Positions 62,165-64,000 of a DNA stretch of 64,000 bases are shown here, piece by piece. Where the stretch lies: the NCBI RefSeq assembly GCF_001636315.1, contig NZ_KV440949.1, positions 5,742,293 through 5,806,292 on the forward strand, given 5' to 3'. Under the pieces are notes generated by a model. That model was not told the origin of the DNA. It ran no database searches and saw only the letters and a list, made by a program, of their open reading frames with translations. The DNA comes from Neobacillus mesonae (GTDB taxonomy: Bacteria; Bacillota; Bacilli; Bacillales; Cytobacillaceae). Within the stretch, counting starts at the first letter, position 1. Each line of letters opens with the position of its first letter. A program made the position numbers and the translations under genes.

Positions 62165-63175
62165 TTATTCCGTTTGATTTATTAATTGATCTCGATCTTC
62201 CGATTGCGGCGGTTCTTCGTACCATCCATTTTTAAACATTATTTCGAGCCCTTCTTGACCGTATAAATAAACATCCTTGGCTAGTAACATTATTTTTAGG
62301 GATAGATCATTTCTTAATGTGAAAAATGTTCCGAAGCTTTCTCCCACAATGCTAAATCCATTTAGTAAGTCAATGAAAAACATCATAAGTCTGTCGGAAA
62401 ATGGGGCAACCGTTGAATTTGTTACCGTGCTTCCAGAAGTTGCCGAAAACTGAATATCATTTTCTAAGAGTAAATCTTGAAATGTTTTTATATGCTTTTT
62501 GGCAAGTTCTTTTCCTTTTTCAAAATATTGTCTTGCCTCTTTGTTCTTTGCGCTTTGGGCAAATCCAGTAATAAGCTGCATTCCGAGATTATTCGTTTCA
62601 ATTCCATGATGAAGAATACCTAACTCAATCGCGTTTAATGCCCTTTTTTCACCAAATGGTTTAAATCCTTTCATGTATTTTTTACTTTCAATAAATTCCG
62701 TTCTTTTAGGCGGTGTTATGATAGGCGGCCGGGTTAAAATCCCTTTTTTCAGTAAATATAAGGTAGACAATTTATAAATTTTATAAGAAACCATTGTCAA
62801 CCCTTCATAAACAGTCATTACATCCGCTCTATATGCCATATTTAGATTAATGGAGTACATACCCAAACTTACCTCTTTTAATAATCGAGTAAGCATAATG
62901 TCGAACCCATTTTCAAATAATGGGGGAGCATCTAAATTCACATCTTCTTTTGTAAATCCTTTCGGAATGACCACACCTTCATTTTCAAAAATTCCCTTAA
63001 TCATCTCTACATAAAAATCCAATTCCTGCCACAACATACCGATAATATTTTTAGCTTCCTGGTCATCCGCTCTTTCTAGAAAGTATTCTAAAATTCTTTG
63101 AATCATTGTTTTTTGTTGATACGTTAGCCAAAGTGATCCTATTTCGGATGAACATAAAGGTTCTTTAACCTGCAA
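62165..63175 (-). CDS. DUF3231 family protein
   Basis: 336 aa from TTG 63175, six bases after GGAGGAG; the ATG at 63190 is itself part of that SD and has none of its own. Two similar helical halves: EIGSLWLTYQQKTMIQRILEYFLERADDQEAK and LLTGFAQSAKNKEARQYFEKG-like (ITGFAQSAKNKEARQYFEKG). These four-helix repeats are the DUF3231 pattern of Bacilli (ferritin-like, some in spores). Role unknown. Confidence 0.82.
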   Translation of the reverse strand: MQVKEPLCSSEIGSLWLTYQQKTMIQRILEYFLERADDQEAKNIIGMLWQELDFYVEMIKGIFENEGVVIPKGFTKEDVNLDAPPLFENGFDIMLTRLLKEVSLGMYSINLNMAYRADVMTVYEGLTMVSYKIYKLSTLYLLKKGILTRPPIITPPKRTEFIESKKYMKGFKPFGEKRALNAIELGILHHGIETNNLGMQLITGFAQSAKNKEARQYFEKGKELAKKHIKTFQDLLLENDIQFSATSGSTVTNSTVAPFSDRLMMFFIDLLNGFSIVGESFGTFFTLRNDLSLKIMLLAKDVYLYGQEGLEIMFKNGWYEEPPQSEDRDQLINQTE

Positions 63176-63191
63176 TCTTTTCTCCTCCATT

Positions 63192-63212
63192 ACACTAATT
63201 TAATATTAGTGT
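63192..63212. promoter_or_regulatory. Palindrome upstream of DUF3231 gene
   Basis: ACACTAAT-TTAAT-ATTAGTGT, perfect 8-bp arms with a 5-bp centre, right before the translation start. Typical of a TetR- or MarR-type operator. AGTGTTA half sites recur at about 62120-62145. Confidence 0.55.
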
Positions 63213-63504
63213 TAGTTTGTTTTAAGGGGAGAATTTTATTCCAATTAATAGGGTCTTTCATCTAATATAAATATTTATGATGTTTAGTATGAACCGTTTA
63301 AGAGTTATCATGAATGGCATTTTATATATCAATTTTCGTGGAAAGCATAGGAAAGGATTGTATTGATAAACTGTACGAAAAGAACGGGTTGTTGTGGAAA
63401 AGGAAAAGTTATATGAACCCATATAATGCTGATATTTGTGCGAATTAGTTCTCTACTGCTATTTCGGGTAGTTTTAAAACGTTTCTTAATTACATAGTTA
63501 AAAA

Positions 63505-63538
63505 CAAAAAAGACAATCCATTCAGATTGTCTTTTTTT
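63505..63538 (-). terminator. rRNA operon terminator
   Basis: AAAAAAGACAATC pairs with GATTGTCTTTTTT; on the minus strand it is followed by GTTTTT. Immediately downstream of 5S. Confidence 0.9.
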
Positions 63539-63539
63539 G

Positions 63540-63655
<116 letters not shown>

Positions 63656-63732
63656 CTATAAAATTTGAGGTTCATTCCCTCAAAACTAGATAATACAGAA
63701 GAAGATTGGTAAGAATGAGCTCGCTAATCATT

Positions 63733-63885
63733 ATTGTCTAGCTCCAGCGTCCAGCAACTAGTTTCCTTCGGTCTTCTCCCTGCGATAAGTCAACATCGAT
63801 TCGCTTGCGCTCCTCGTGTTTCCTTTATCTCAGTCAAAGCCCTCCAGGCCATACGTTGCTAACCGGCCGCTTCCGCTTTTCGATT
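63733..63885. repeat. Probable dispersed repeat in 23S-5S spacer
   Basis: Begins TTGTCTAGCTCCAGCG and ends CGCTTCCGCTTTTCG. This TCTAGCTCCAGCG...CTTTTCG block is, as I recall it, a common intergenic element in several Bacillus genomes. It makes the 23S-5S spacer about 230 bp, longer than is usual. Confidence 0.5.
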
Positions 63886-63887
63886 TT

Positions 63888-64000
<113 letters not shown>

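Overview
The window reads as chromosome of a low-GC, endospore-forming Bacillaceae (Bacillus sensu lato). Evidence: Bacillus-type Shine-Dalgarno sites throughout, a ComK homologue, a Spo0E-like phosphatase, a GerPA/GerPF-like spore protein, DUF1659/DUF2922/YvrJ and DUF3231 proteins, Bacillus-type Zur and MhqR sites, and the 3' end of a 23S-5S rRNA operon at the right edge. I cannot name the genus from sequence alone.

Layout. 0-6 kb: a possible genome-defence patch on the minus strand (PLD-nuclease/helicase plus MazG-like pyrophosphohydrolase; two adjacent DndB-like DGQHR proteins) flanking a ComK homologue and a nest of hairpins. 6-10.7 kb: an ArsR-SRPBCC-SRPBCC-VOC operon, a 195-nt RNA gene with tRNA ends but a large internal insert (9001-9195, minus), a DUF3995 membrane protein and the DUF1659/DUF2922/YvrJ cassette. 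10.8-15.5 kb: a replication-like module (DnaD-like, DnaB-like, SNase), an eroded second DnaB copy, a five-copy array with 21-bp period and palindromic hairpin repeats. 15.7-19.9 kb: pbuE under a guanine-class riboswitch, an alpha/beta hydrolase, and a LysM glucosaminidase under a c-di-GMP-I riboswitch. 20-25 kb: a zinc-starvation regulon (Cys-free L33, ZagA-type GTPase, ZnuA, YcgR/YcgQ) with three Zur boxes.

26.7-37.5 kb: a catabolic block with a TcuA-like tricarballylate dehydrogenase, LysR regulator, AbrB-type permease, SsuABC-like ABC importer, PrpF-like isomerase, sarcosine-oxidase-like flavoenzyme and MFS porter. 37.9-41.9 kb: formate dehydrogenase, DUF1641 protein and a truncated fdhD next to a second 21-bp array. 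42-51 kb: small proteins, Spo0E, P450, AraC plus SDR, an ABC-F ATPase behind a leader peptide and tandem terminators, and a GFGCG-repeat protein. 51-55.4 kb: a compact mhq (quinone/catechol stress) cluster with MhqR-like operators. 57-61.7 kb: a sigma-54 system (AtuA-family pair, CitMHS transporter, canonical -24/-12 promoter, twin palindromic enhancers) whose activator gene carries an in-frame stop before its Fis-type HTH. 62-64 kb: DUF3231 protein, then 5S and the 23S 3' end, with a probable dispersed repeat in the spacer.

The most unusual items are the tRNA-like RNA with a ~110-120-nt insert, the two unrelated-looking loci carrying the same 21-bp-period repeat, the guanine-type ON switch on a purine efflux gene, the interrupted sigma-54 activator with its intact target promoter, and the orphan DndB-like pair. 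All calls are from reading the sequence; no database or folding program was used.
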